From Reyranella sp. (lineage in GTDB: Bacteria; Pseudomonadota; Alphaproteobacteria; Reyranellales; Reyranellaceae), in contig NZ_SCUT01000003.1 of the NCBI RefSeq assembly GCF_004297265.1, positions 62,001 to 126,000 of the forward strand: a stretch of DNA of 64,000 bases, read 5' to 3'. The notes under the pieces are model-generated. The model was not told the origin of the DNA. It saw only the letters and a list, made by a program, of their open reading frames with translations, and ran no database searches. The position numbers were made by a program, and so were the translations under genes. Below, piece by piece: positions 29,882 to 37,938 of the stretch; position 1 is the first letter of the stretch, and the number at the start of each line of letters is the position of its first letter.

Positions 29882-30027
29882 GGTCCCCCTCCCGAGGAGG
29901 CATTTTCGATTGGGCCGGAGTTTAGCCACGAGCCCGGTCGGGACAAGCATCCATAAACCGACTGGCGAGTGTCCGCGCCGAGATGCGGAACGGGCTTCCG
30001 TAGACAAATCCTACGTCAGCTCGCCGG

Positions 30028-30041
30028 TTGATCCAGGTCAA
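30028..30041 (+). promoter_or_regulatory. FNR/FixK-type box upstream of ompW
   Basis: TTGATCCAGGTCAA matches the FNR/FixK consensus TTGAT-N4-ATCAA at 9 of 10 fixed positions. Its centre is 61 bases before the OmpW ATG. If it sits at -41.5, transcription would start near 30076. OmpW is oxygen-regulated through FNR in E. coli, so the placement makes biological sense. Confidence 0.65.
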
Positions 30042-30095
30042 TTCCCTACTCTTTGCAAGGGTGTTCACTCTCGGCGTTGAAGCGGGAGAGTACAA

Positions 30096-30785
30096 ATGCA
30101 GAGAGTTTCAGTTCTTGGAGCACTGGTTGCGGGCGCCCTGACGGTTTGCTCGCTAGGGCAAGCTGCCCGGGCCGACGATACCCAGAGCCCCTGGCAGGTG
30201 CGCGTTCGCGCGCTGGCCGTGCTTCCGGCCTCATCCGGCAGCACGGTGTACGTGCCGGGCGCGCCAGCACTTTCCAGCCCGAATTCCGGCCTGTCGATCG
30301 GCAACTCGATCGTCCCCGAACTCGACATCAGCTACTTCTTCACGCCCAACGTCGCGGCCGAACTCATCCTGGGCGTCACGCCTCACAACATCACGGGCAC
30401 CGGCGCCCTGGCGAACACCAACATCGGCAGGGCGTGGCTCCTGCCGCCGACCTTGCTGGCGCAATGGCACTTCACCGATTTCGGTCCGTTCAAGCCCTAT
30501 ATCGGCCTTGGTCTGAACTACACGATCTTCTTCGGCCAGAGCGCCGGCTATACGCCGACCAATGGGCTCGGGGTCACGAACCTCACCCTCAACAATACCG
30601 TCGGCGGCGCCCTTCAGGTCGGCTTCGACTATATGATCGACAAGCACTGGGGCTTGAACTTCGACGTCAAGAAGTACCTGCTGCGCCCGACCTACAATGC
30701 CACGGTCAACAACACCATCCCGGTGACCGGAACGGCGACCATCGATCCGTGGATCATCGGCGCCGGCGTGACCTACAGGTTCTAG
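30096..30785 (+). CDS. ompW: OmpW-family outer-membrane beta-barrel protein
   Basis: 229 residues with a signal peptide cleaved after ARA (about residue 26). The mature part is an eight-stranded barrel: WQVRVRALAVLP, ELDISYFFTPNVAAELILG, LLPPTLLAQWHFTDFGPFKPYIGLG-type strands, WGLNFDVKKYL, and a C-terminal VTYRF with the terminal Phe recognised by Bam. OmpW proteins pass small hydrophobic compounds through the outer membrane. An FNR-type box lies upstream. Confidence 0.93.
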   Translation: MQRVSVLGALVAGALTVCSLGQAARADDTQSPWQVRVRALAVLPASSGSTVYVPGAPALSSPNSGLSIGNSIVPELDISYFFTPNVAAELILGVTPHNITGTGALANTNIGRAWLLPPTLLAQWHFTDFGPFKPYIGLGLNYTIFFGQSAGYTPTNGLGVTNLTLNNTVGGALQVGFDYMIDKHWGLNFDVKKYLLRPTYNATVNNTIPVTGTATIDPWIIGAGVTYRF

Positions 30786-30861
30786 GCCCATCGGGCGGAG
30801 GCTCGATCGATATCGGCGTCGCTCAGGCCGGTTTAGCGTGGGACCACTCGTCCTGCGTCAG

Positions 30862-30889
30862 CGGGTCCCGGGGTTCTCTCCGGGACCCG
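30862..30889. terminator. Hairpin after ompW
   Basis: CGGGTCCCGG (30862-30871) and CCGGGACCCG (30880-30889) form a perfect 10-base stem with an 8-base loop, 77 bases after the ompW stop. Only TTCCC follows, so the T-run is poor. It lies 18 bases before the next gene's start. Confidence 0.5.
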
Positions 30890-30906
30890 TTCCCATATTC
30901 CGTCCC

Positions 30907-31377
30907 ATGAGCCGTATCGCCCCACCCGCCGAGAGCCGCCTCAGTGACTGGTATCCTGGCGCCAGCCTGACCGACAGCTTTGCCGTCGCCCTGCTGCCGG
31001 ACGCGCCCGCCGACGTCGACACCCTCGCCGCCCTCCTCTTCGCCGACCCGCCCGTGTGGTTCACGATCCTGCTGGCGATCCGCGATCGGGTGATGACGCC
31101 GTTCGGCGTGAAAGCCTCGCATGCCCTCGAGGCCGGCGAGCACATCGCCTTCTTCCCCGTCCTGTCGCGCTCGGCCGACGAGATCGTGCTGGGCGCCGAC
31201 GACCGCCATCTCGATTTCCGGGCATCGGTGCTGCTGCGCCGCACCGACAGGACGCTCGTCGCCACGACGGTCGTGCGTTGCCACAACCTGCTGGGCCGCC
31301 TCTATCTCGCGGCGATCCTCCCTTTTCACATCCTCATCGTGACCGACGCGCTGCGCCGCCTGCGCCGCCGCTTCTAG
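30907..31377 (+). CDS. DUF2867-family protein
   Basis: 156 residues from ATG at 30907. Matches DUF2867: DWYPGASLTDSFAV, then PPVWFTILLAIRDRVMTPFG, GADDRHLDFRASVLL and a C-terminal basic tail RRLRRRF. Some members are fused to NAD-dependent epimerases; the role of the stand-alone form is unknown. A weakly hydrophobic stretch near the C-terminus (LAAILPFHILIVTDAL) might contact the membrane. An earlier GTG at 30838 would start upstream of the hairpin and is less likely. Confidence 0.82.
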   Translation: MSRIAPPAESRLSDWYPGASLTDSFAVALLPDAPADVDTLAALLFADPPVWFTILLAIRDRVMTPFGVKASHALEAGEHIAFFPVLSRSADEIVLGADDRHLDFRASVLLRRTDRTLVATTVVRCHNLLGRLYLAAILPFHILIVTDALRRLRRRF

Positions 31378-31390
31378 CGTTCCGGCCGCG

Positions 31391-32161
31391 TCAGCCGCCG
31401 ATCGCCGACCGGAAGAAGGCATCGAGTGATGTCGGGTCCGCGGTCGAGGCAGCATCAGGCTTCCGCGATCGCAGGCCGTCGATCGTTTCGTCGATCCATC
31501 TATCGAGGATGGGTAGACGCGACGATTCAGCCACCTCGCTTACCTGCCTCTTCGCGCGCAACAGGTCCGCCAGCGCCTCGCATACGTCGGTCGGCACGGA
31601 AACGGCATCGATCAGGTCGGAAAAGCGCATGGGGATGACGGCGCGACGTTCCAGGAGATAGAGACAGGCGAGCAAGGGACGTACCGCGTAGAAATACTTC
31701 TTCTGCCGCACCGCCTCGCCGCCGAGATAGGCCCGCCGCTGCCCCTCGGCCATATTGAGATAATGCAAATAGGCCTTCTGCGGATCGAATACCCCGAACG
31801 AGGCCGCCCGGAAGCCCTCGAACAGCGGCCGCCGAAGATAGTGAATCGGCGACGACAGCCATTCGAACAGCACCGGGTTGCCCTTTGCGGCGAGACGCAA
31901 TGCCTTGCGCAGATCCCAGCCATTGACGTCGTAGACGCCCTCGATCGGCGTTTCGATGACGTCGCGCTGCTCCGTCAGCGACAGATACCAGTTTCGCGGA
32001 TGGACGTAGAGAAATCGAACGTCGTAGTCGCTGTCCTCGGAGGCAAAGTCCCAAGCACGGCTCCCCGACTCGCAGGCATAGAATACTTCCACGCCGAACC
32101 GGCGCTCAATGTCGGCGAGCCTCGCCTCGATCCCCCGCCTGATGTCCGGGGCGATGGTCAT
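31391..32161 (-). CDS. RlaP-type nucleotidyltransferase (YcgL family)
   Basis: 256 residues from ATG at 32161, which overlaps the preceding CoA-transferase stop by ATGA. The minimal nucleotidyltransferase motif is clear: GSRAWDFASEDSDYDVRF with G33-S34 and D45/D47. The helical C-terminal half fits the RNA-ligase-associated nucleotidyltransferase family. These proteins are predicted to modify RNA ends or a protein; no ligase or RNA-repair partner is encoded in the window. Its coupling to a CaiB-type gene is probably only positional. Confidence 0.85.
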   Translation of the reverse strand: MTIAPDIRRGIEARLADIERRFGVEVFYACESGSRAWDFASEDSDYDVRFLYVHPRNWYLSLTEQRDVIETPIEGVYDVNGWDLRKALRLAAKGNPVLFEWLSSPIHYLRRPLFEGFRAASFGVFDPQKAYLHYLNMAEGQRRAYLGGEAVRQKKYFYAVRPLLACLYLLERRAVIPMRFSDLIDAVSVPTDVCEALADLLRAKRQVSEVAESSRLPILDRWIDETIDGLRSRKPDAASTADPTSLDAFFRSAIGG

Positions 32162-33366
32162 TCCGCCGGCACGATCAGGATCTTGTCCGCCTTGAGCTTC
32201 TCGATCGCCTCGTCGCTGAGACCGGCCTCGCGCAGGACTTCCACGCCGTCGCCGCCGATTCGCGGGGCGTGACGGCGGAATTCGACCTTGGTCTTCTCGA
32301 AGTCGAGGGGACTGGCGAAGGTGGTGATCGGCCCCTCGGTCGGGTGCTCGCGCTCGGTGAAGAAGCCGGTGGCCTTGAGGTGCGGGTCGTCCTTCAGTTC
32401 TTCCAGCGTGCGCACCGGCATGGCCGGAATGTCGGCCTCGTCGAACATGTCGAGCCATTCCTGGGTCGGGCGATGCTTCAAGAGCTCAGCCAGCACCTGG
32501 TAGAGCTCGCTGAAATGCTTGGCGCGCTCCATGCGATCGACGAACCTCTTCTCCTGGGCGAGATCGGGCCGCTCCGCCAACTCGAAGAATTTGACCCAGT
32601 GCGCGTCGGTGTAGGGCAGCGCGCAGATGTAGCCGTCCTTCGTCGGGAAGGGATGGCGGAACTTGTTGATGATGCGGTCGTAGCCCATGGGCGCGCGCTC
32701 GGGGCTCCAGGTGGCGCCGAACAGATGCTCGGTCAGCCAGAACGAGGCCAGGGTCTCGAGCATGGGCACCTCGATCATCTGCCCCTCGCCGGTGCACTTG
32801 CGGTGATAGAGCGCCCCCAGCACGGCGATGCAGAGATGCAGCCCGGTCGTCTTGTCGGCGATCAGGCTCGGCATGAAGCGCGGCGGCAGACCGTCGACCC
32901 GGCTCTGCAGCGAGGCGGCGCCCGAGACGCCCTGCACCAGGTCGTCGAAAGCGGGTTTGTGGCCGTAGGGTCCCCTGCGCGCATAGCCCAGCGAATAGGC
33001 ATAGATGATCGACGGGTTGATCTTCTTCAGGTCCCCGTAGCCCAGGCCCAGCCGCTCGATCGCCTGCGGCCGGCTGTTGTGGATGAAGAGATCGGCGTCC
33101 TTGATCATGTCCTTCAGGACGGCGCAGGCGGCCGGCTTCTTGAGGTCGAGGCAGATCGAGCGCTTGTTGCGGTTGGCCGCCATGTAGATCGGGCCCATGG
33201 CAGGCGCGTTGCCGAGGCTGCCACCCGAGGCACGCAGCAGGTCGCCTTCCGGCGGCTCGACCTTGATCACGTCGGCGCCCATGTCGGCCAGATGCTGCGT
33301 AGCGAATGGCCCCAGCAGAACGGCCGTCAGATCGATCACACGCACGCCCTGCAATGGTCCCGGCAT
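32158..33366 (-). CDS. CaiB/BaiF-family CoA-transferase, first copy
   Basis: 402 residues from ATG at 33366 with GAGGAA site; the upstream in-frame Met at 33486 would add a region that overlaps the divergent control region. Type III CoA-transferase features: GVRVIDLTAVLLGPFATQHL, GADVIKVEPPEGD, and FDDLVQGVSGAASL containing the catalytic Asp. It moves CoA between organic acids. It is divergent from a second family member at 33509. The acid pair is unknown. Confidence 0.93.
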   Translation of the reverse strand: MPGPLQGVRVIDLTAVLLGPFATQHLADMGADVIKVEPPEGDLLRASGGSLGNAPAMGPIYMAANRNKRSICLDLKKPAACAVLKDMIKDADLFIHNSRPQAIERLGLGYGDLKKINPSIIYAYSLGYARRGPYGHKPAFDDLVQGVSGAASLQSRVDGLPPRFMPSLIADKTTGLHLCIAVLGALYHRKCTGEGQMIEVPMLETLASFWLTEHLFGATWSPERAPMGYDRIINKFRHPFPTKDGYICALPYTDAHWVKFFELAERPDLAQEKRFVDRMERAKHFSELYQVLAELLKHRPTQEWLDMFDEADIPAMPVRTLEELKDDPHLKATGFFTEREHPTEGPITTFASPLDFEKTKVEFRRHAPRIGGDGVEVLREAGLSDEAIEKLKADKILIVPAE

Positions 33367-33508
33367 TTCCTCGTCCCCGTTATGACGTTTTGATCTTGCC
33401 GGGACCGTGCCATCGCCCTTTGCGAAATGGTAGTCCTGCAGTAACACCTCGTCCCGAGGCGCTTCGCGGTGCGATGCGCGGGGCATTTCTGGAAATTGGG
33501 GTCGCGTG

Positions 33509-34636
33509 ATGGCTGGAGCGCTGGACGGTCTGCTGGTGGTGAGTGTCGAGCAGGCGGTCGCCGCCCCCTATTGCGCCGCGCGGCTGGCGGATGCCGGCGC
33601 CCGGGTCATCAAGATCGAGCGGCCGGAGGGCGACTTCGCGCGCGGCTACGATGGCTACGTGCACGGCCAGTCGAGCTATTTCGTCTGGCTGAACCGCGGC
33701 AAGCAGTCCCTCACTCTCGATTTCAAGGCGAAGGACGACCTCGCTCTGCTGCACCGGCTGATCGCCAAGGCCGACGTGCTGATCCAGAACCTGGCGCCGG
33801 GCGCGGCCGACCGCGCGGGCTTCGGCTCGGCCGCCATGCGAGCGGCCCACAAGAAGCTGATCACCGTCGACATCTCGGGCTATGGCGATCACGGTCCCTA
33901 CAAGAACCGCCGCGCCTACGACCTGCTGGTCCAGGCCGAGAGCGGGCTGGCCTCGATCACCGGCACCGAACATGCGCCGGGCCGGGTCGGCATCTCGGCC
34001 ACCGACATCGGCACCGGCATGTATGCCCATGCCGCCGTCCTGGAGGCGCTGATCGCCCGCGGCCGGACCGGCGAGGGCCGCGCCATCTCGGTCTCGCTCT
34101 TCTCCTCCATGGCCGAATGGATGACCGTGCCGCTGCTCGGCATGGAATATTCCAACTACGAATGGCCGCGGCTCGGCCTCACCCATCCGTTCATCGCGCC
34201 CTATGGCGTCTACCCGACCTCGGACAAGGTGCCGGTGCTGATCTCGATCCAGAACGACCGCGAATTCGAGCGGCTGTGCCATGGCGTCATCGACAGACCC
34301 GGCCTCGAGAAGGACCCGGACTACGCGACCGGCAAGGCGCGCAACGCGCGGCGCGACGACACCAACGCCATTGTGGCGAAGAGCTTCGCGTCCCAGACCT
34401 TCGCCGATCTCTCGGCCCGCCTCGAGGCGGCGCAGATCGCGTGGGCACGGGTCAGCAGCGTGAAGGACCTGACGACGCATCCGCAGCTGCGCCGCACCGG
34501 CTTCAACTCGATCGACGGCAAGGACGTTTCGATCCCGGCGCTCGCCGCCTCCTACACCGGCGAGCCGGAGCGGCTGGGCGACGTGCCGACGCTCGGCCAG
34601 CACAGCGAGGCGATCCGCAAGGAGTTCGCCGCCTGA
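33509..34636 (+). CDS. CaiB/BaiF-family CoA-transferase, second copy
   Basis: 375 residues from ATG at 33509; GTG at 33506 directly precedes it. Features: LLVVSVEQAVAAPYCAARLA, ARVIKIERPEGDFARGYDG, and AYDLLVQAESGLASITG with the catalytic Asp. The 142 bases between the two divergent CoA-transferases hold no clear operator. It overlaps the following MFS gene by one base, so transport of the acid substrate and its CoA activation are probably linked. Confidence 0.93.
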   Translation: MAGALDGLLVVSVEQAVAAPYCAARLADAGARVIKIERPEGDFARGYDGYVHGQSSYFVWLNRGKQSLTLDFKAKDDLALLHRLIAKADVLIQNLAPGAADRAGFGSAAMRAAHKKLITVDISGYGDHGPYKNRRAYDLLVQAESGLASITGTEHAPGRVGISATDIGTGMYAHAAVLEALIARGRTGEGRAISVSLFSSMAEWMTVPLLGMEYSNYEWPRLGLTHPFIAPYGVYPTSDKVPVLISIQNDREFERLCHGVIDRPGLEKDPDYATGKARNARRDDTNAIVAKSFASQTFADLSARLEAAQIAWARVSSVKDLTTHPQLRRTGFNSIDGKDVSIPALAASYTGEPERLGDVPTLGQHSEAIRKEFAA

Positions 34637-35835
34637 TGTCCGACCGGCCGATGGGCCGCCTGCTTCAGGGAGCAAGGCTCGCGGCCTATGGCGCCGCCTA
34701 CTTCTTCGCCGCCGGCGCCTTCATGAGCTACTGGCCGGTCTGGCTGCGCGACCGCGGCGTCACCGACACCGAGATCGGCACGCTGTTCATGTCGCGCCAG
34801 ATCATCACCGTCATCGCCACGCTTTCGGTGGGCTGGATCGTCCACCGCCTGGGCGGACCGCGCGGCGTAATCGTGGCGCTGGGGATCGGCGCCATCGTGA
34901 TGATGGTGGCCTATCAGTTCTCCTACTCCTTCCTGGCGATCTTCATCGTCACCATGATCTGGGGCTTCCTGTGGTCGCCGCCGATGCCGCTCTACGACGG
35001 CGTACTGGTGACGGAGACCAAGAAACACGGGCTCGATTATGCGCGTGTGCGCATGTGGAGTTCGGTCGCCTTCATCTTCGGCACCTTCCTCGCCGGCATC
35101 GCGGTCGACCGCTACGGCCCGCCCTGGGTGCTCTATGTCGGCATGGCGAGCATCGTGCTGCTGGCGCCCTTCGCCCTGCTGCTGCCCGCTACGCCGCCTC
35201 GCGCCGCCGCCACAGGCCCTGAGCACGCATCGTTCCGCGTCAGCGAACTCCTGCGGCGGCCGCCCTTCCTGCTGTTCCTGTTGGCCTGCGGCCTCTGCCA
35301 GGCCAGCCACTCGGTGCTCTACAGTTTCGGCACCCTGACCTGGCGCGGCGCGGGTATCCCCGACGTCACCATCAGCGCGCTGTGGGCCGAGAGCGTCGCC
35401 ATCGAGATCGTGCTGATGCTGTTCGGCGGCTGGCTGCTGGCAAGGTTGGGGGTCTGCGGCCTGATCGCGCTCGGCCTCTCCGCCGGCCTGGTGCGCTGGA
35501 CAGCCATGGCCTTCACCACAGAGCTGTGGGCGCTGGTCCTGCTGCAGGCGCTGCACTCCTGCACCTTCGCCGCCTGCCATCTCGGCGCCATGGCCTTCCT
35601 GCAGCGCGCCCTGCCGACGCACGGCGCGGCGATCGGCCAGAGCCTCTATTACGCGCTGGGCACCGGCGCCACCCAGGCCGTCGTCTACCAGTTCTCCGGC
35701 ATTCTCTATTCAGACTACGGCCAGCGCGCGTTCCTCGGCATGACCGTCGTCAGCGCCCTCGGCATGGGTGCCCTGCTGCTGCTCGCGCGCACCTGGAACG
35801 GCGGGCTGCTGGTGGGGCAGCCGAAGACGCCGTAG
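34636..35835 (+). CDS. MFS transporter, phenylpropionate-type (HcaT-like)
   Basis: 399 residues with about twelve hydrophobic helices. Starts at the ATG whose A ends the previous TGA. Family-like stretches include AAYFFAAGAFMSYWPVWLRDRGV, GWIVHRLGGPRGVIVALG and FLWSPPMPLYDGVLVTETKK in parts. HcaT-like carriers take up aromatic or other organic acids. Coupling to a CoA-transferase supports an acid substrate. The stop codon abuts the stop of the convergent PLP enzyme with no base between. Confidence 0.88.
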   Translation: MSDRPMGRLLQGARLAAYGAAYFFAAGAFMSYWPVWLRDRGVTDTEIGTLFMSRQIITVIATLSVGWIVHRLGGPRGVIVALGIGAIVMMVAYQFSYSFLAIFIVTMIWGFLWSPPMPLYDGVLVTETKKHGLDYARVRMWSSVAFIFGTFLAGIAVDRYGPPWVLYVGMASIVLLAPFALLLPATPPRAAATGPEHASFRVSELLRRPPFLLFLLACGLCQASHSVLYSFGTLTWRGAGIPDVTISALWAESVAIEIVLMLFGGWLLARLGVCGLIALGLSAGLVRWTAMAFTTELWALVLLQALHSCTFAACHLGAMAFLQRALPTHGAAIGQSLYYALGTGATQAVVYQFSGILYSDYGQRAFLGMTVVSALGMGALLLLARTWNGGLLVGQPKTP

Positions 35836-36996
35836 CTACCGCGACCTTCCGCGTGCCGTGACCGGCCAGATCTCGACCAGCGTGTCGCCCTTCACCACGT
35901 GGAAGCTCTCGTAGAGGTTCACGGTCGGGTCGCAGTGCGGCGGCGTCAGAACGACCTGGTCGCCGAGCTTGGGTGCCTCCTCGCCCTTGGGCGCGATCAC
36001 CGCGAGATGCTCGTCGCCCATGAAGCGCGTGGTCGCGCCCTCCACGGCGCCCTTCAGGATCATCGGCGGGCCCTTCTCGGTGGCCATCGCCTTGAGGCCG
36101 GCATCGACCGTCACCATGCCCGGCGTGTTGGCGCTGACCACGCGCGAATCGATCTGCAGCGCCTGTTCGAAGGTCGGCTTGTCGAGGCCGCGCAGGTCGC
36201 AAACGTTGTAGTCGTGGTCCATGAACACGTAGGACCCGACTTGCAGCTCGGTGAAGACGCCGAGCTTGGCGTCGATGTAGTGCGTGCCGGTACCGGAGCC
36301 GGTGACGATGCCGGGCTTCAGCCCTGCCTCCTCCAGCTTCGCCAGAATGCCCTGGAGATACTCCGTGCGCTCCTTGATCTGGGCGGTGCGCTCCTTGAAG
36401 TCGACGATGTGCTGGTGGCTTCCGCAGTAGAACTGGACGCCTGCATAGGTCAGCGACCTGAAGTTGGCGACCTTCTGCACCAGCTCGACCGTGGCCTCGG
36501 GCGAGGCGGTGCCGGTGCGGTGGATGCCGGGATCGATGTCGACGATGACGGTGAGTGGCTTGCCGGCTTTTGCCGCCGCCGCAGCCAGCGCCTCGGCATT
36601 GGCCGGGTGGTCGACCACCAGCATCAGGCCAGAGACCTTGGCGTTCAGTTCCACGAGCCGCTGGATCGCCTGAGGAGTCACCACCGGCGAGGTGATGTGC
36701 AGGCTCTGGATGCCGGCTTCGCCCAGCGCCTCTGCCTCACCCAGCTTGGCGCAGCAGACGCCGAGCGCGCCGGCCGCGATCTGGCGGCGCGCGATGTCGG
36801 CCGACTTGTGGGTCTTGGAATGCGGACGCAGTTTCACGTTATGCGCCTTGGCGAAGTTCGCCATCTCCGCGATGTTGCGGTCGAGCATGTCGAGGTCGAG
36901 CACGAGCGCCGGCGTGTTGAGCGAGCCGCGCGACCCCTGCTGTCCGATGAGGTGGCCGTGCAGGCGCCGGGCTTCACTGGGAGCTTCGCTGGTCAT
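35836..36996 (-). CDS. D-threonine-aldolase-like PLP enzyme (DSD1 family)
   Basis: 386 residues. The alanine-racemase-type barrel carries the PLP Lys61 in RPHSKTHKS. The C-terminal domain has the metal motif of this group, TPPHCDPTVNL (His and Cys). The family includes D-threonine aldolase and D-serine dehydratase, which use a divalent metal. The exact reaction cannot be told. Its ATG overlaps the upstream SDR stop by 4 bases, so both enzymes are made together. Confidence 0.9.
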   Translation of the reverse strand: MTSEAPSEARRLHGHLIGQQGSRGSLNTPALVLDLDMLDRNIAEMANFAKAHNVKLRPHSKTHKSADIARRQIAAGALGVCCAKLGEAEALGEAGIQSLHITSPVVTPQAIQRLVELNAKVSGLMLVVDHPANAEALAAAAAKAGKPLTVIVDIDPGIHRTGTASPEATVELVQKVANFRSLTYAGVQFYCGSHQHIVDFKERTAQIKERTEYLQGILAKLEEAGLKPGIVTGSGTGTHYIDAKLGVFTELQVGSYVFMDHDYNVCDLRGLDKPTFEQALQIDSRVVSANTPGMVTVDAGLKAMATEKGPPMILKGAVEGATTRFMGDEHLAVIAPKGEEAPKLGDQVVLTPPHCDPTVNLYESFHVVKGDTLVEIWPVTARGRSR

Positions 36997-37871
36997 TTCT
37001 TCTGATCTCCGAGGTGCAAAGTGCGGACGGCCATGGCTTCGCCGGTCGTACCGCGGTTGACGCCTGCGCTTTTCATGAAGGTGTTGTCGGCGCCGGTGCC
37101 CCAGAGCGCGACGCCCTGGGCCAGCAGGCCGCCATCCACCTTCACCGTCTCGCCGGTGATGAAACGGGCCTCGTCGGAGGCAAGGAAGGTCGCCACGTCG
37201 GCGATATGTTCGGGCTCGCCGCGGTCGGGCCAGGGCTGCTGGCCGAACTGCTTCTCGTACTTGTCGGGCCGGCCGCGATGGACCAGCGGCGTCGAGATGA
37301 CGCCGGGCGCGATGCCGACCACGCGGATGCGATCGGGCCCCAGTTCGGTCGCCACGTTCTCGATCAGGCTGATGCAGGCCGCCTTCGCCGCCGAATAGGC
37401 ATGGCTGCCGCCGCCGCCCACCATGCCGGCGATCGACGCCGTAACGAGGATCACGCCGCCGCTTCCCTGTTCCTTCATCGCCAGCGAGGCGTGTTTCATC
37501 CCGAGGAATACCGAACGCGTCAGCACTGCGAACGTGTAATCCCAGTCCTCGACGCTGGTCTCGGCGATCGGCCCGAAGGCGCCACCGACGCCGGCATTGA
37601 GATAGGCGATGTCGAGGCGGCCGAAACGGCTCCTGGCCTCGGCGACCATGGCGGCGACATCGGTCTCCTTCGAAACGTCGCCGCGCACGAAGCCCACATT
37701 GTCGCCAAAGCCCTGCGCCCTGGCGACCGCCAGCGTCTCCGCGCCATTGGCCTCGTTGAGGTCGGCCACCAGCACCTTCGCGCCTTCGGCAAGAAAGCGC
37801 ATCACGGTCGCCCGGCCCATGCCGCTCGCGCCCCCCGTGACGATGGCCACCTTGCCCAACAGTCGATTCAT
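36993..37871 (-). CDS. Short-chain dehydrogenase/reductase
   Basis: 292 residues from ATG at 37871. Rossmann start KVAIVTGGASGMGRA, NAG motif YLNAGVGGA, catalytic Ser in VTASIAGM, and Tyr/Lys in HAYSAAKAA. It is longer than a classical SDR (about 250) by a C-terminal tail ending in VRTLHLGDQKK. Oxidation or reduction of a hydroxyl/keto group with NAD(P). It is coupled to the DSD1-family enzyme by an ATGA overlap, suggesting use on a beta-hydroxy amino acid or its keto product. Confidence 0.92.
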   Translation of the reverse strand: MNRLLGKVAIVTGGASGMGRATVMRFLAEGAKVLVADLNEANGAETLAVARAQGFGDNVGFVRGDVSKETDVAAMVAEARSRFGRLDIAYLNAGVGGAFGPIAETSVEDWDYTFAVLTRSVFLGMKHASLAMKEQGSGGVILVTASIAGMVGGGGSHAYSAAKAACISLIENVATELGPDRIRVVGIAPGVISTPLVHRGRPDKYEKQFGQQPWPDRGEPEHIADVATFLASDEARFITGETVKVDGGLLAQGVALWGTGADNTFMKSAGVNRGTTGEAMAVRTLHLGDQKK

Positions 37872-37938
37872 GCCGATTCGTCCTTCCGATGCCATGGTGG
37901 TGTTGCGCAGGCCCAGAGGCAAGCCTAGCGTTTCACGA

